A stretch of DNA of 64,000 nt. It comes from Haematobia irritans (Eukaryota; Arthropoda; Insecta; Diptera; Muscidae). The stretch's first letter is position 1. The number at the start of each line of letters is the position of its first letter. The stretch covers positions 276,824,070-276,888,069 of the forward strand of contig NC_134397.1 in assembly GCF_050003625.1 (NCBI RefSeq), written 5' to 3'. Positions 11,588 through 24,900 of this stretch are shown one piece after another. The position numbers and the translations under genes are program-made. A model generated the notes under the pieces. It worked only from the letters and a program-made list of their open reading frames with translations. It was not told the DNA's origin and ran no database searches.

Positions 11588-11906
11588 TCACACATAAAAA
11601 AATAATTGTTTACTTGAATCACTAAATTCTTATTGATCTTATGAAATTTTAATTGAAATAGGTCCAATCATATATATGATAGTAAATACAACCAATTAAA
11701 AAATTATTTGATCCAATTAAGAAAATTAATTTATTTAATTAACTTCTTTGATTGATTTAAAAAATTTAATTGAATCTGCAATTTGGTAATACTAGTCATA
11801 GATACTATCATTTCCGTGATTGGGCCTATTTTGAATAAAAAAAATTATGAAATATTTAATTACGTGATGGTACTTAAAACACAATTTTTCTGTGTCATGT
11901 CACAGC
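11588..11906. mobile_element. AATTGATCCAATTAA-type MITE
   Basis: A non-coding stretch rich in repeats of TTAATTGATCCAATTAA, with ends CACATAAAAAAATAATTG and ACACAATTTTTCTGTGT. A second copy lies at 39543-39750. Confidence 0.5.
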
Positions 11907-12608
11907 AACAGCCTTCACCAGTGTTTTTCTACGAAAGCCATACATAAGCGTTTGTTGCCTTTAAGTCACACTGTACGAGTATGTTAACTATTTGATGCGA
12001 TGCGATTACTTGCAGTAGGCCATAACCCCTGTTTTGATTGGGGACTGAGACAAAGTATCATTGCTGTGTTCGTGAGATACTCGAATGGCCCTTGGAAAAT
12101 TTTTGCATACCAACACGTGAAGCTTATGAGAATAGCAACAGAGATATTCTAAACACTTCATTCTGGCCCACATGGTCTAACCCCCACAATGCAATTGGGG
12201 ATAGTCTCGAGTATGATGGTGTGATAAGCAAAAGCTATAAGGAAACCCAGAAATACTTGGAGTGCCAGCGCGTGTTCATGATTTATAGGCTAAGAGCGAA
12301 GCGAACGATTTCGACAGAACGAGAGAATGTTGTAACGGCCATCTGCGTGTATACACATAGCCAGATATCTAAGTTTGCTTGATTGTTTGTTTAAAGTGGT
12401 CCTTCTAAAGTAAATTTTGCTAGTAACTAAAATATTAGTTACACTCAGTGATAAACGAGGCGAGGTGAGTGTGGGTGTGTGCAGGCGAGGGCGTACAAGA
12501 CATCAACAGGATCCTCTTATAGCTGAGGAATGCAATACCACTTTGTTAGTTGGATGTCACGCGGGGCATTGTCGAGATGGTGAAATAATAAAATTCTGAA
12601 CAACTTAC
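11907..12608. other. Presumed beat intron, no coding recognised
   Basis: This lies downstream of the last recognised beat exon, so it should be intron 3. A 114-codon plus-strand frame at 12038-12382 starts at TTG, has no recognised domain and is probably chance. Confidence 0.45.
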
Positions 12609-12719
12609 ATCGACATTGATGCCAGATACTGGAAAGACCAAGGTGGGTGGTGACTCTTTTGGCACGTAGCGATAGAATTCTTCTGTTCCGAAATACCAAC
12701 GCACCGAGTACAAGGCCGC
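12609..12719 (-). CDS. beat: Beaten path family protein, exon 3 (Ig domain, middle part)
   Basis: The exon has 111 nt (37 codons, phase 0 at both ends). It is bounded on the minus strand by an acceptor CTTTTCAG at 12727-12720 and a donor GTAAGT at 12608-12603. It encodes AALYSVRWYFGTEEFYRYVP, then KESPPTLVFPVSGINVD. The LYSV-WY...EFYRYVP pattern with the Ig-core Trp, ending GINVD, is characteristic of the Beat family: secreted or membrane-anchored Ig proteins that act in motor-axon defasciculation and as partners of Side receptors. It follows exon 2 (15292-15383) after an intron of 2,572 bp. The second Ig cysteine (expected in a SG-Y-CEV type motif) is not encoded in the window, so the gene continues beyond the left edge. 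The paralogue is not resolved; memory favours a beat-VI-like member, weakly. Confidence 0.88.
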
Positions 12720-13604
12720 CTGAAAAGACAAGAAAGAACGAAAAAATTAACTTGTGAGTAAAAAAAAAAAAACGGACACAAACTGAGCATTGAAGAAAAA
12801 TGAAGATGAACAACATCAGTTTTAGAAACAATTTACCGTGCAATTAATTTAATTAGGATTTTTTCTCCAGCACTGCCTTGTAGAAGGCTAATATTTTACT
12901 CAATAAAATCCTAAGCCAAAAAGACAAAGTGGTGCATATTAAATGTGATTGAAATTTGATATTTAAAGGGTTCTACCCTTTAATTCACTCAAAAGAATTT
13001 GATACCACTATGGAAGAAAATGTAGGTTTCTTTTAGACAATTATTATGGAATTAAAATATTTAAAATTGTAGCAGGATAAAAATGAATTATTAATTATTG
13101 CCAAATTAAAGAAGATGCATTGAAATAAATAAGAACATGTCATATTTTGAATGGTAAAAATTGTAGTGGAAAATTTTTGAAATGTCTTTAGTGCTATACA
13201 AAGATCAAGACAGACTAAATTTAAGTAAAATTTATTTACTTTAGAAAATTATGAACACAATTTAATCATTTTAGTAAGACATTAAATATTTTATGTGAAT
13301 TTCGAAATGTTCCCATATTTAGCTCATGACATTAACGTAAGATAAAAACTTTACTAAAATCAACTAATTTTAATAAACTAAAATAAAGTTAAATCGGCTG
13401 TAGAAATTCTCGTTGACTCTTTTCTGAGGGTGGGTCTAACTAATCATTTTATAATCTATTCTTTTAATTGGGAACACAATAAGTATATATCAAATACGTA
13501 TAGTTATAAGCCAAATTTGACATACAAATTTTGCTTTTATATTTCCAATTTCATGACTATTAGATACAAATTGCGGTGTCGGCATGTTCAAGAATAAAAA
13601 AAAA
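12720..13604. other. beat intron 2, left part
   Basis: AT-rich intronic sequence with the splice acceptor of exon 3 at its left edge, preceded on the minus strand by a T-rich tract. No repeat family was recognised. Confidence 0.6.
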
Positions 13605-14237
13605 AACATTACATAGGGTCAATATGAGGCTTTACATGGACCAATGTAAACCAATTTTGACATATTTTTTTATGGATTTAACATAATTCTAGATTTATGC
13701 AAATCGCACAAAAGTTGCAGTGTCTAGAAGCCCATATAGTCGTATATGGGAGCTATACAATATACAATTTTGGACCTTGAATACTCTAGATTTTCTATTG
13801 GAAAATTACGATGTCTAGATGCTTAGAAACCCAACAAGGGGTCGGTTTAAATGGGGGCTATATCAAAACGTAAACCAACAGATGTGCCAACAAACGGACA
13901 AATGGACACACTCGCAAAGAAAAAAACGTTTGGGAAACGAGTACCGAAAACGTTTTTCTTTTGTTAGAGTTTTTTGAATTGCTTCGAAAATTTTAAACTT
14001 TTGTCACCAAAAAAATTAGTTTGTTACAAAAAAAATTTTTTTTTCAATAAAAAAGTTATTTTTGAAACAACATTTCGTTTATATCAAACACTGTTCTATT
14101 CTGACTTTAGGTCTTTAATAAGACACATTTTACTGTTCAAAATTTAATATAGTACAATGTAATGTTGAACATTTTTTCGGAATCTTTCGAACATATCTGG
14201 AATATATGTAAAAAAAAAACAACAAAAAAAAAACTTT

Positions 14238-14309
14238 GGTCGAAGCAGGAATCGAACCTACGACCCTTGGCATGCAAGTCGGACGTAGCAACCACTGTTC
14301 CACGCTGCC
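14238..14309 (-). ncRNA. tRNA-like unit with pol III box A and box B
   Basis: Read on the minus strand, the 72-nt unit has a box A-like TGGAACAGTGG and a box B GGTTCGATTCC. The T-arm GTAGG/CCTGC pairs over five bases (one G-T). A T-run begins five to ten bases downstream and could terminate RNA polymerase III. The acceptor ends pair badly, so it is tRNA-derived and not a working tRNA gene. Confidence 0.6.
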
Positions 14310-14423
14310 AAACTAAATATTTGTTTCTGTTAAATAAACTTTATTTATTCGGTTCGTGGGCGCCGCAAGCTATGCTATATAAATATAATTTATATGGATA
14401 ATTATCTATTGATGACCATAACA

Positions 14424-14495
14424 GGTACATAGCTCAGTGGTTAGTGTGTTGGCTTACAAAGTACACGGTCCGCGGTTCGATTCTCCGTCCAGGCG
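14424..14495 (+). ncRNA. tRNA-like unit with pol III box A and box B
   Basis: It contains a canonical box A TAGCTCAGTGG and a box B GGTTCGATTCT, spaced as in a tRNA. T-arm pairing is 4 of 5 and the acceptor stem does not pair, so it is probably not a functional tRNA. It points away from the unit at 14238-14309, with 114 bp between the two 5' ends. Confidence 0.55.
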
Positions 14496-15291
14496 AAAGG
14501 TAAAAAAAAAATTTAAAAATTTATAAAATCGTGTAATTTCTTATAATTGTTGGTATTACAGGTAAATGTGTTAAGAATTAAAAAACCTCGTGAATGTGAG
14601 AAAGATGTGAGGGAAAATGCAATTAGCACGAAAACAATGTTTTTTTAGTTAATCTTTATGAAATTGTTTTTACATCCTGGAAAAGAATAAACGTTTATCA
14701 CAAAAAGAATATACTTTTCTTCCAAATACACTTCCTTACAGCGAAAAGCAAATGAGAAACGAACTTTGTTTGTTAAAATTTCGTTTGGGAGGAGAGAATT
14801 ATTTTTTTGCTGTAGTTGTATCGTCTTCGAATTTCTACCTAATCAATGATATACACTTTGTATAGTCGGAAGTCAATATTTCGATGTGCTACAAAGTGTA
14901 CTTATTAAAATGTTGAACCTTTGTATCACTTTGACAATTTTAAATCCTGCCATTCAAATGTAAAAACCCCTGTTCCATATACCTCATCACGTACTTGCAT
15001 ATAATGTTGACTTAGGAAAAACATTACGGTTTTTTTGTTTTTGAAAGGAAACTAAGAAAAAATTAAGGTTGTTGGATACGAACAATCACGATGGGCTCAT
15101 GGCCAACATTTCCCTCATGCCTTGGCTTAGTTCACAGCTATGAGGTTTTTCTCTCCATATCTTTCACAAAGCTTGATGAGCACAAAGACTTGTGAGAAAT
15201 ATTTAATAAAGTTTCCAGCAAGAAAATGTCTACAGTAAAAACAAAAAGCGGAATTTCGATGTGTGTTTGTGTGAGTCAGCGTTTTACTTAC

Positions 15292-15383
15292 CTGTTCCAG
15301 GTCATATTGACACGACAGCGTTGCTGCATTGCCCATAATAACAGCATCTGGTACAAATATTTTCAGATCTTTCAGACAATCAA
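15292..15383 (-). CDS. beat: Beaten path family protein, exon 2 (start of Ig domain)
   Basis: The exon has 92 nt, with an acceptor TTTACAG at 15390-15384 and a donor GTAAGT at 15291-15286 on the minus strand. Its first two bases complete a Val codon with the last base of exon 1. It then reads DCLKDLKIFVPDAV, IMGNAATLSCQYDLEQ, which is the first beta-strands of a Beat V-type Ig domain with the first disulphide Cys in LSCQYDLE. It is joined in phase 0 to exon 3. Conservation of the Leu-Lys-Asp-Leu start and the C-x-Y-D-L-E pattern makes the family call firm. Secretory or membrane location follows from the exon 1 signal peptide. Confidence 0.9.
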
Positions 15384-15952
15384 CTGTAAAGAAAGAAGAG
15401 CAGAAAAAATGACACAGGATTAAATTTATGTTGGTTGACGAATGAATGTTGAAATGAGAACAAAAAATATATAAAAGAGCTTGAAAGGAGTGAGTTGAAT
15501 TTTTAAATTCAATAAACTCTTACTTGGAATCACTAATTAAAATGTCAAAATATTTTCACAAGCAGTAAACTCTTTTACTGTATCGAAAATGAAATAGGAA
15601 TTATCATGCATTGCCATACAAAATGGAGTGTAGTTCAAATTAAATATTTCGACTAAAACATACTTAAAATTCTAAATCTTTCATTAAAAATTTTCAAATT
15701 TATTTGAACAATTTTTATCAACCACACTTCTGATTGGCCAATGAGAATGACATTCGTTAACAAATTATTTGTGACAAATTGTTAAATTGTAGTAAGATCG
15801 GTTAAAAAAAGAAACGAAATTTGTATGGTTGAATTCGTAATAACATGCCATATATCTGTCATTGTGATTAATCAACTTATGCTTTTTCCAATTCTAGTCA
15901 AAAAAAAATTGACTTTTGGTAGTGACTAAATTGCACAAAGTCTAGAAGTAAA
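15384..15952. other. beat intron 1, left end
   Basis: AT-rich intronic sequence with no recognised repeat or exon, up to the start of the HINE at about 15954. Confidence 0.5.
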
Positions 15953-15953
15953 T

Positions 15954-16765
15954 TTTTATAGCCTGCGCCACACTGTGGAACAGGGTATTATAAGTTAGTG
16001 CATATGTTTGTCTTTGGCAATAATGCTCAGGGTGGGTCCCTGAGTTGATATAACCATGTCCGTCTGTCCGTCCGTCTGTCTGTGAACACATTTTTGTGAT
16101 CAAAGTCTAGGTCGCAATTTAAGTCCAATCGCCTTCAAATTTGGCGCATGTCCCTAATTCGGGTCTGAATAGAACCCTATTGATTTTGGAAGAAATCGGT
16201 TCAGATTTAGATATAGCTCCCATATATATCTTTCGCCCGATATGCACTAATATGGACCCAGCAGCCAGAGTTTTATACCGATTTGCTTGAAACACTTAGT
16301 CGTATAATCAAGGGTGCAAAATTTGATTGAAATCGGTTCAGATCTAGATATAGCTCCCATATATATCTTTCGCCCGATATGGACTAAGATGGTCCTAAAA
16401 GCCAGAGTTTTGGCCCAATTTGGTTGAAATTTTGCACAGGGAGTAGATTTAGCGTTGTAGCTATGCGCGCCAAATTTGGTTGAAATCGATTGAGATTTAG
16501 ATATAGCTCCCATATATATCTTTCGCCCGATATGTACTTATATGGACCCAGAAGCCAGAGTTTTATCCCGATTAGCTTGAAATTTTGCACAAGGAGTACA
16601 ATTGGTAGTATAGTCATGTGTGCCAAATTTGATTGAAATCGGTTCAGATTTAGATATAGCTTCCATATATATTTTTCGACCGATATGGACTTATATGGCC
16701 CCAGAAGCCAGAGTTTTGGCCCAATTTGGTTGAAATTTTGCACTAGGAGTACAATTAGTAAGTTC
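15954..16765 (+). mobile_element. HINE group II, 5' portion
   Basis: The 5' end has the subterminal inverted repeat CCTGCGCCACACTGTGG, AACAGGGTATTATAAG. The (GTCY)n run follows (CCGTCTGTCCGTCCGTCTGT), then four monomers of about 150 bp, each with GATTTAGATATAGC, CCATATATATCTTTCGCCCG and GCCAGAGTTTT. It breaks off at about 16765 without the 3' hairpin. The left-over frames in it are not genes. Confidence 0.8.
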
Positions 16766-17011
16766 TGTTGGTATTAGTTGTAGCGATTTAGAGAAAGAAA
16801 AACCCGCAATATCGAAAAAATATGTCCAACATCAAGACGAAATATTTTGTAATGATAAATCAATTGCAAAAATATATAGTTATCACATATTTAGAAAGAC
16901 TCTATTGTTTATGTGGGAACTTCGAATTTTGAAGCATTAAAAACTTGCTTTAAAAATAACAAGAACGTTTTTCGATTTCACACCTTTAAAACGGACTCAA
17001 GTGTAATAAAA
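16766..17011. other. Unassigned intronic spacer between HINE copies
   Basis: About 250 bp without a recognised repeat or gene. Confidence 0.4.
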
Positions 17012-17268
17012 ACATAGAAAAAACAAGTAACGAAAGTCTTAAGTCGGGCGGGGCCGACTATATTATACCGTGCAGCACTTTGTAGATCTTAATTTTCGAT
17101 ACCATATCGCATCCGTCAAATGTGTTGGGGGCTATATATAAAGGTTTGTCCAAATACATACAATTAAATATCACTCGAGCTGGACAGAACTTGAAAGACT
17201 TCTACAAAATCTATAGACTCAAAATTTAAGTCGGGTAATGCACTAGGGTGGAACACAATGTTAGTAAA
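17012..17268 (-). mobile_element. HINE group II, 3' end
   Basis: On the minus strand this is the 3' end: ACACATTTGACGGATGCG, then the hairpin AGTCGGCCCCGCCCGACT and a tail ending ACTTGTT. It is cut at about 17268, inside a T-run (minus strand), by the group III copy that follows. Confidence 0.75.
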
Positions 17269-18428
17269 AAACAAGTATATACAGCACTAAGTTCGGCCGG
17301 GCCGAATCTTAAATGCCCACCACCATGAACCAAATATTAGGGTTTCCTTTGAAATTTCAGGAGGGCGTGAGGACTTGTGAACACTTCCCGAAGATAAATT
17401 TAAAGATTTCTCCTATGAGGACTATATCAGATTCTGGATTTATGAGAACCATTTTTGTTTGAGTTTTAGAGGAATCATTAACATCTATTGTAATCAGTGT
17501 GCCTTCTACACCCTCAAGAAGTGAAGTCGGTCTATATGGAGGCATTACCAAATGGACCGATAAAAACTTAATCCGATACACGTTTTTGTGAGCCCAAAAT
17601 ACCAGAATATTTACAATTTCAGGCAAATCTGATAAAAACTACGGTTTCTAGAAAACCAATGAGTTAAATCGGGAAATCGGTCTATATGGGGGCTTTACCA
17701 AAATATGGACCGATACTCACCATTTTCGGCATACCTCTTTATGGTCCTAAAATACCTCTAGATTTCCAATTTCAGACAAATTGGATAAAAACTGCGGTTT
17801 CTATAAGCCCAAGACCCCAAATCGGGAGGTCGTTTTATATGGGGACCATACCAAAACATGGACCGATACTCACAATTGTTGGCACACGTGTTTGTGGACC
17901 TACAAGACCTCTAGATTTTCAATTACAGGTAAATTGAATAAAAACTGCGGTTTCTATAAGCCCAAGAAGTAAAATCGGGAGATCGGTCTATATGGGGGCT
18001 ATACCAAAACATGGACCGATACTCACCATTTTTGGCACACGCATTTGTGGTCCTACAATACCTCTAGATTTCAAAGTTCAGGCAAATTGGATAAAAACTA
18101 AGATTTCTATAAGCCCAAGACCCCAAATCGGGAGGTCGGTTTATATGGGGACTATATCAAAACCTGGACCGATTAGCTCATTTTCGAACTTGACCTGCCT
18201 GCAGACAAAAGACGAGTTTGTGCAAAATTTCAGCACGATTGCTTCATTATTGAAGACTGTAGCGTGATTACAACAAACAGACAGACGGACATCGTTATAT
18301 CGTCTTAGAACTTCTCCCTGATCAAGAATATATATACTTTGTATAGTCGGAAATCGATATTTCGATGTGTAACACACGGAATGACAAACTTATTGTACCC
18401 CCGTCACCATTCTATGGTGGTGGGTATA
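17268..18428 (-). mobile_element. HINE group III, full-length
   Basis: Both ends are present. The 5' end (minus strand) is GTTATACCCACCACCATAG with the partner CGGGGGTACAATAAG; a short (GTCY)n run, five or six monomers and the CTTGAGGGTGTAGAAGG block follow; the 3' hairpin is TTCGGCCCGGCCGAA. It lies inside or against group II sequence on both sides, so it is younger than that copy. Confidence 0.85.
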
Positions 18429-18814
18429 ACAAGTAAGGAAAGTCTAAAGTCTTTTTACAATGTTAGTACAAAAATATGGGAAACATTTAAATCTGAAGAA
18501 ATTTTAAGGAAACTTCGCAAAAGTTTATTTATGATTTATCGCTCGATATATATGTATTGGAAGTTTAGGAAAATTAGAGTCATTTTTACAACATCTCGAC
18601 TAAGTAGTGGCGATTTTACAAGGAAAATTTTGGTATTTTGACCATTTTTGCCGAAATCAGAATACATATATATGGGAGCTATATCTAACTGAACCGATTT
18701 CAACCAAATTCGGCACGCATAGCTACAATGCTAATTCTACTCCCTGTGCAAAATTTCAACTATATCGCAGCAAAAAATTGGCCTCTGTGGTCATATGAGT
18801 GGAAATCGGGCGAA

Positions 18815-19106
<292 letters not shown>

Positions 19107-19398
19107 GAGCTATATCTAAATCTGAACCGATTTCAATAAAATTTGGCACACTTGACTACATACTAATTTGTACTCCTAGTGCAAAATTTCAACCAAATTG
19201 GGGTAAAACTCTGGCTTCTGGGACCGTATTAGTCCATATCAGGTGAAAGATATATATGGGAGCTATGTCTAAATCTGAACCGATTTCAATAAAATTTGAC
19301 ACACTTGACTATCGCACTAGTTGTTCTTTTTGTGCAAAATTTTGAGCAAATTAGGGTAAACATCTGGCTTCTGGGGCCATATAAGTCCATATCGGGTG

Positions 19399-19889
<491 letters not shown>

Positions 19890-20122
19890 GAGCTATATCT
19901 AAATCTGAACCGATTTCTTCCAAAATCAATAGGGTTCTTTTCTGAGCCAAAACACATACTTGTGCCAAATTTGAAGTCGATTGGACTAAAACCTAGACCT
20001 AGACTTTGATTACAAAAATATGTTCACGGACAGACGGACATGGCTATATCGACTCAGGAGCCCACCCTGAGCATTTGTGCCTTATAGTATCCTGTTCAAC
20101 AGTGTGGCGCAGAGTATAATTA

Positions 20123-21989
20123 TGCATATTCAACAAATTTATTTATATTTAGTTTTGTATTTTCCGTATAGCAACAGAATTATCTGAATTGAAACTAATT
20201 TGAATTAGTACTTCAATGTGACAACCATTTATCCAATTTGACGCAACGGAGGCCAAGCTTCACCTAAAATGTATAAAGGGGTTCATTTTCTTTTAATTAA
20301 ATCTAAATCTCTGGTTGCCTGTCTTTTTGTAATACAAAATGAATTAGCTAACTTACATTCACATGACACTTGCATGAAATTTCTTTGTGTTTTTCTTTAT
20401 ATTTTGTAAATGGAAATCTTAAAAAACTATACTTGATGATGGAACTTCTTTTACCAAGTTGGTTATATATATATTTTTTTTTTTAAATATAGCAATATTT
20501 TATACAAACAAAATTAGGCCGCACTTAATTCCCAGGAAAGCTTGAGCGAAAATATTGTAAAATCCCCGAGATACCGTTCCCTAAAAAAAACGTTATTTTC
20601 ACTACATTTCGTCATCACTATCATCCACAGTATAATTTGCGATTAGTAGGCTACCTGACCAAGTGCCGTATACGTTATGATAATGATGCATACTATGAAG
20701 TATACGCACCCATGTCCAATTAAATTGAACTTCCTATTGGATATATATAAGTTAAGACAAGATATAAGTTACATTTGTTGTTTTAAATACTATGAAAAAA
20801 TGAACTACTTCGTGCAAAAATTGTTAAAATAACGGCGAAAAAAAATTACAGATATATTTGGATTTACCAACCGTCAAATTAGACTTCGAGAAGTCAACTT
20901 CCAACTTTGATATCCCTGTTAAATACATTTCTTAAAATCAAACGTAATTGGTTCAACTATTCGTTATTTAGAATACTCAAGACAATCGCCCCTCGTTAAA
21001 TTGGATTTACCCTAAATGAGGTATTCGTTAAACAAAGTTTCGACCAATTATTACCAATTTTAAAGTGAAAAATGCTATTTTCACTAATACATAATTCATT
21101 TTTAAAATTTATTTTAAAGCAAATATTTACTCAACTAAATCGTTTGAAAAATAATTGCCTGCTTTTTTGGAATTTTATTTTTGATTTACATTGTGTTCCA
21201 CGAACACAGACCTCACATTAATTAGGAATTTTATACAAACACAAATTTTTGGACAATGGAAATATTCAATATCACAACAAATACTATCGACTGTATTATG
21301 CAATGAACAATAAGTGAATATAAAAGCGATAATCTACATGTTAAATGTTAAATTAAATGTAAATTCATTAAATCGTTTAATTATTTAATCGCATACATTA
21401 ATGAATGACGAGGTGAAATGACAAATTTCATTATTGTCGGTTTATTCTGCATGATTCAGGTCTCTTTTCAATGGTTCGACATTGTTTCGGTCCCAGCTTT
21501 GTCGTTCTCCTATTACTGTTGTTGACATCATGATAACGATGGAGTGACTCTCTGTTATTAATGCCTGCACTTATATCAGATGAGTAAAAGTAACTGCTAC
21601 AAGCATATGTCCATTGTTGGAAGGCCATAAGCTCTGTGACAAAGGAAGTGTTGTTTTTAAGAGACACCAAATGAGATTACACTCGACGAAAAGAAAGATA
21701 TTAAAATATTTTAATTTTCAGAAAGCAAAATTTAAGCCGATTTCTTAAGGTTTGAATTTTAAATACGCAAAATTTTGAATATTTTCTTAAGGTTTTGAAT
21801 TTATATGGAAAGGTAACTTTACTTTTCTTCAATTTAGTACAAGGTATTCATTTATGGTAAATTTACACTAATTTAATTGTCTTTAATACAGAACGAAATA
21901 CATTTTGGTTATAATCACATAATTAATTTTTCCAATTATCAACCACGAAATTGATAATATCAATCACTGATACCAATTAAAAATCTATT
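20123..21989. other. beat intron 1 sequence, no gene recognised
   Basis: AT-rich intronic DNA. A 79-codon minus-strand frame at 21431-21670 has no known domain. The last 150 bp contain CAATTA-rich sequence similar to the AATTGATCC MITE, too decayed to call. Confidence 0.45.
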
Positions 21990-24900
21990 TTTATACCCTG
22001 CGCCACACTGTTGAACAGGGTATTATAAGTTAGTGCATATGTTTGCAACACCCAGAAGGAGACGAGATAGACACATGGTGTCTTTGGCAAAAATGCTCAG
22101 GGTGGGCTCCTGAGTCGATATAGCCATGTCCGTCTGTCCGTGAACACATTTTTGTAATAAAAATAGGTCGCAGTTTTAGTCCAATCGACTTCAAATTTGG
22201 CACAAGTATGTGTTTTGGGTCAGAATAGAACCCTATTGATTTTGGAAGAAATCGGTTAAGATTTAGTTGCCATATATATATATTTCGCCCGATATGGACT
22301 TATATGGCGCCAAAAGCCAGAGTTTTACTCTAATTTTCTTAAAATTTTGCACAAGAAGAACAATTAGTACTATAGTCCAGTGCCAAATTTTATTGAAATC
22401 GGTTCAGATTTAGATATAGTTCCCATATATATCGTTCGCCCGATTTACACTCATATGACCACAGTGGCCAATCTTTTACTCCGATTTAATTGAAATTTTG
22501 CACAGGGAGTAGAATTAGAATTGTAGCTATGTGTGCCAAATTTGTTTGAAATCGGTTCAGATTTAGATATAGCTCCCATATATATGGTTTTCTGATTTCG
22601 ACAAAAATGGTCAAAATACCAACATTTTCCTTGTAAAATCGCCACTGCTTAGTCGAAAAGTTGAAAAAATGACACTAATTTTCCTAAACTTCTAATACAT
22701 ATATATCGAATGATAAATCATAAATAAACTTTTGCGAAGTTTCCTTAAAATTGCTTCAGATTTAAATGTTTCCCATATTTATACCCTTCACCACTACTGT
22801 GGTACAGGGTATAATAAGTTTGTGCATTTGTGTGTAACGCCAAGAAGGAGTAGTCTGAGACCAATCGTTTAGTATACCGATCGTCTTAGAATTAAATTCT
22901 GAGTCGATTTAGCGATGTCCGTTTGTCTGTCTGGCTGTCTGTCTGTCCGTCCGTCCGTCTGTTCATGTATTTTTGTGCGCAAAGTACAGTTCGCAGTTTA
23001 AGTCCGATCGTCCTCAAATTTGGCATAGAGTCGTTTTTTGGGATAAAGACAATCGCTATTGATGTTAGAAAAAATCGGTTCAGATTTAGATATAGCTGCC
23101 ATATATATTTATCCCCGATCTGGTCATAATTGGCGTGTTTATCAACCGATGTTCTTCAAATTCCGTACATCCGAATATTTTATGAGTCTCGAAAAACTTG
23201 CAAAATATCAGCTTAATCGGTTCAGATTTAGATATAGCTCCCACATATAGCTTTCGTCCGATTTAGACTCATATTACCACAGAGGCCAAAGGTTACTACC
23301 GATTTTTGTGAAATTTTGCATAAAGAGTACAATTGACATTCTACCAACGCTTGGTAAATTTGATTGAAATCGGTTCAGAGTTAGATATAGCTCCCATATA
23401 TATCTCTCGTCCGATTTAGACTCATATGACCACAGAGGCTACCGATTTACATGAAATTTTGCATAAAGAGTAGAATTGACATTCTACCAATGCTTGGTAA
23501 ATTTGATTGAAATCGGTTGAGATTTAGATATAGCTCCCATATATATCTTTCGTCCGATTTGAATTTATATGGCCTCAAAAGCCAGAGTTTTGCCCTGACA
23601 TGCTTCAAATTTTGTACAAGGAGTACGTTTAATAGTATCGGTAAGTGTACCAAATTTGGCTGAAATCGGTTCAGATTTAGATATAGCTCCCATATATATC
23701 TTTCGTCTGATTTGAACTTCTATGGCCTCAAAAGCCAGAGTTTTGCCGTGATTTAGTTTAAATTTTGCACGAGAGGTACGTTTAATGGTATAGTTATGTG
23801 TGCCAACTTTGGTTTAAATCGGTTCAGATTTAGATATAGCTCCCATATACATCTTTCGTCCAATTTGCACTTATATGGCCTCAAAAGCCAGAGATTTGCA
23901 GTGATTTCCTTAAAATTTTGACCGAGAGGTACGTTTAATGATATCGTTATGTGTGCCAAATCTGGTTAAAATCGGTTCAGATTTAGATATAGCTCCCATA
24001 TATATGTACACCAGAGGTGGGAAAATATGGTAGACTATTTCATATTTTGGACCCATTGTCAACGGGATTTTCCTCCAATTGACGGGATAGTTTCCACAGA
24101 GAATATATTTAATATGATATTTAAGTTTGTCAAGTTTGATCTAATTTGGTTCAGGTTTAGATAAAACCTCCATATATTCGTTCTTCCGGTTTATACAAAT
24201 AAAGCCAAATTCCCACACTTTACACAAAATTCTGTGATGATTTCCCCATATCATTGTCATATCCTACACAGTGTAATGCCAGACTTTCCACAGAACGGTT
24301 GAGTTTTAAATATGGCTCCAATTCGCCCGACTTGACCAAATAATATATCACAATCCACACTTGACCACATATCTTGGCAAGATCTAACCAATATCCTTGT
24401 AAAATCGTCACTGCTGAGTAGCAAAAAATTGTATATATATTGTCGAATACATAAATATCGCGTGATAAATCATAAATGCTCTTTTGTACAATTGCTTTAA
24501 AATTTCTCTTGCTTCATATTTCCCATATTTTTTACTAACATTGTGTTTCATTCCAGGGCGTTAGCCGATTTCAATTTTAATTCTAGAGATTTTGCAGCAG
24601 TACAAAAAATTGTCTCCATTATAAGTATTTGTATCTGGAAATGCAAACCTTTATATAGCTCCCAGCAGATTTGAAGTATTTGAGATGGTAACACAAATGT
24701 TGGTCTACATAGTGGTGAAGGGTATAATATAGTCGGCCCCGCCCGACTTTAGACTTTACTTACTTGTTTTTTTACTAACATTGTGTTCTACCCTACTGCA
24801 TTAGGCGACTTAAATTTTGAGTCTATAGATTTTGTAGAAGTCTATCAAATTCTGTCCAGATCGAGTGATATTTAAATATATATATTTGGGACAAACCTTT

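Larger units (their letters stand above)
13908..14818. mobile_element. MITE-like element carrying two divergent tRNA-like units
   Basis: About 0.9 kb interrupts an old HINE exactly between neighbouring blocks. The ends are weak inverted repeats: left CAAAGAAAAAAACGTTTGGG, and right, inverted, CAGCAAAAAAATAATTC with CCCAAACGAAATTTT nearby. It has no protein-coding capacity. It contains a minus-strand tRNA-like unit at 14238-14309 and a plus-strand one at 14424-14495. The family is not recognised. Confidence 0.5.
13605..14918 (-). mobile_element. HINE group III, old copy split by another element
   Basis: Decayed monomers (GGGGTCGGTTTAAATGGG, TCTAGAAGCCCATAT) at 13.6-13.9 kb and the block TATCGTCTTCGAATTTCTACC, with TCAATATTTCGATGTG, at 14.82-14.90 kb are the two halves of one copy. 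In intact relatives these blocks are separated only by the short GACGGACAT run. The 0.9 kb between them is a later insertion. Confidence 0.65.

Noticed and set aside
11588..11906. Possible replication origin or AT-rich regulatory block
   Set aside because: The same sequence pattern recurs at 39.5 kb as a MITE-like family, which is the simpler explanation.
12038..12382. 114-codon plus-strand frame
   Set aside because: Begins at TTG, has no known domain, and lies within the presumed intron of the beat gene on the other strand.
14238..14495. Two genuine tRNA genes
   Set aside because: A and B boxes are good, but the acceptor stems do not pair and the units sit inside a repetitive element; called tRNA-like only.
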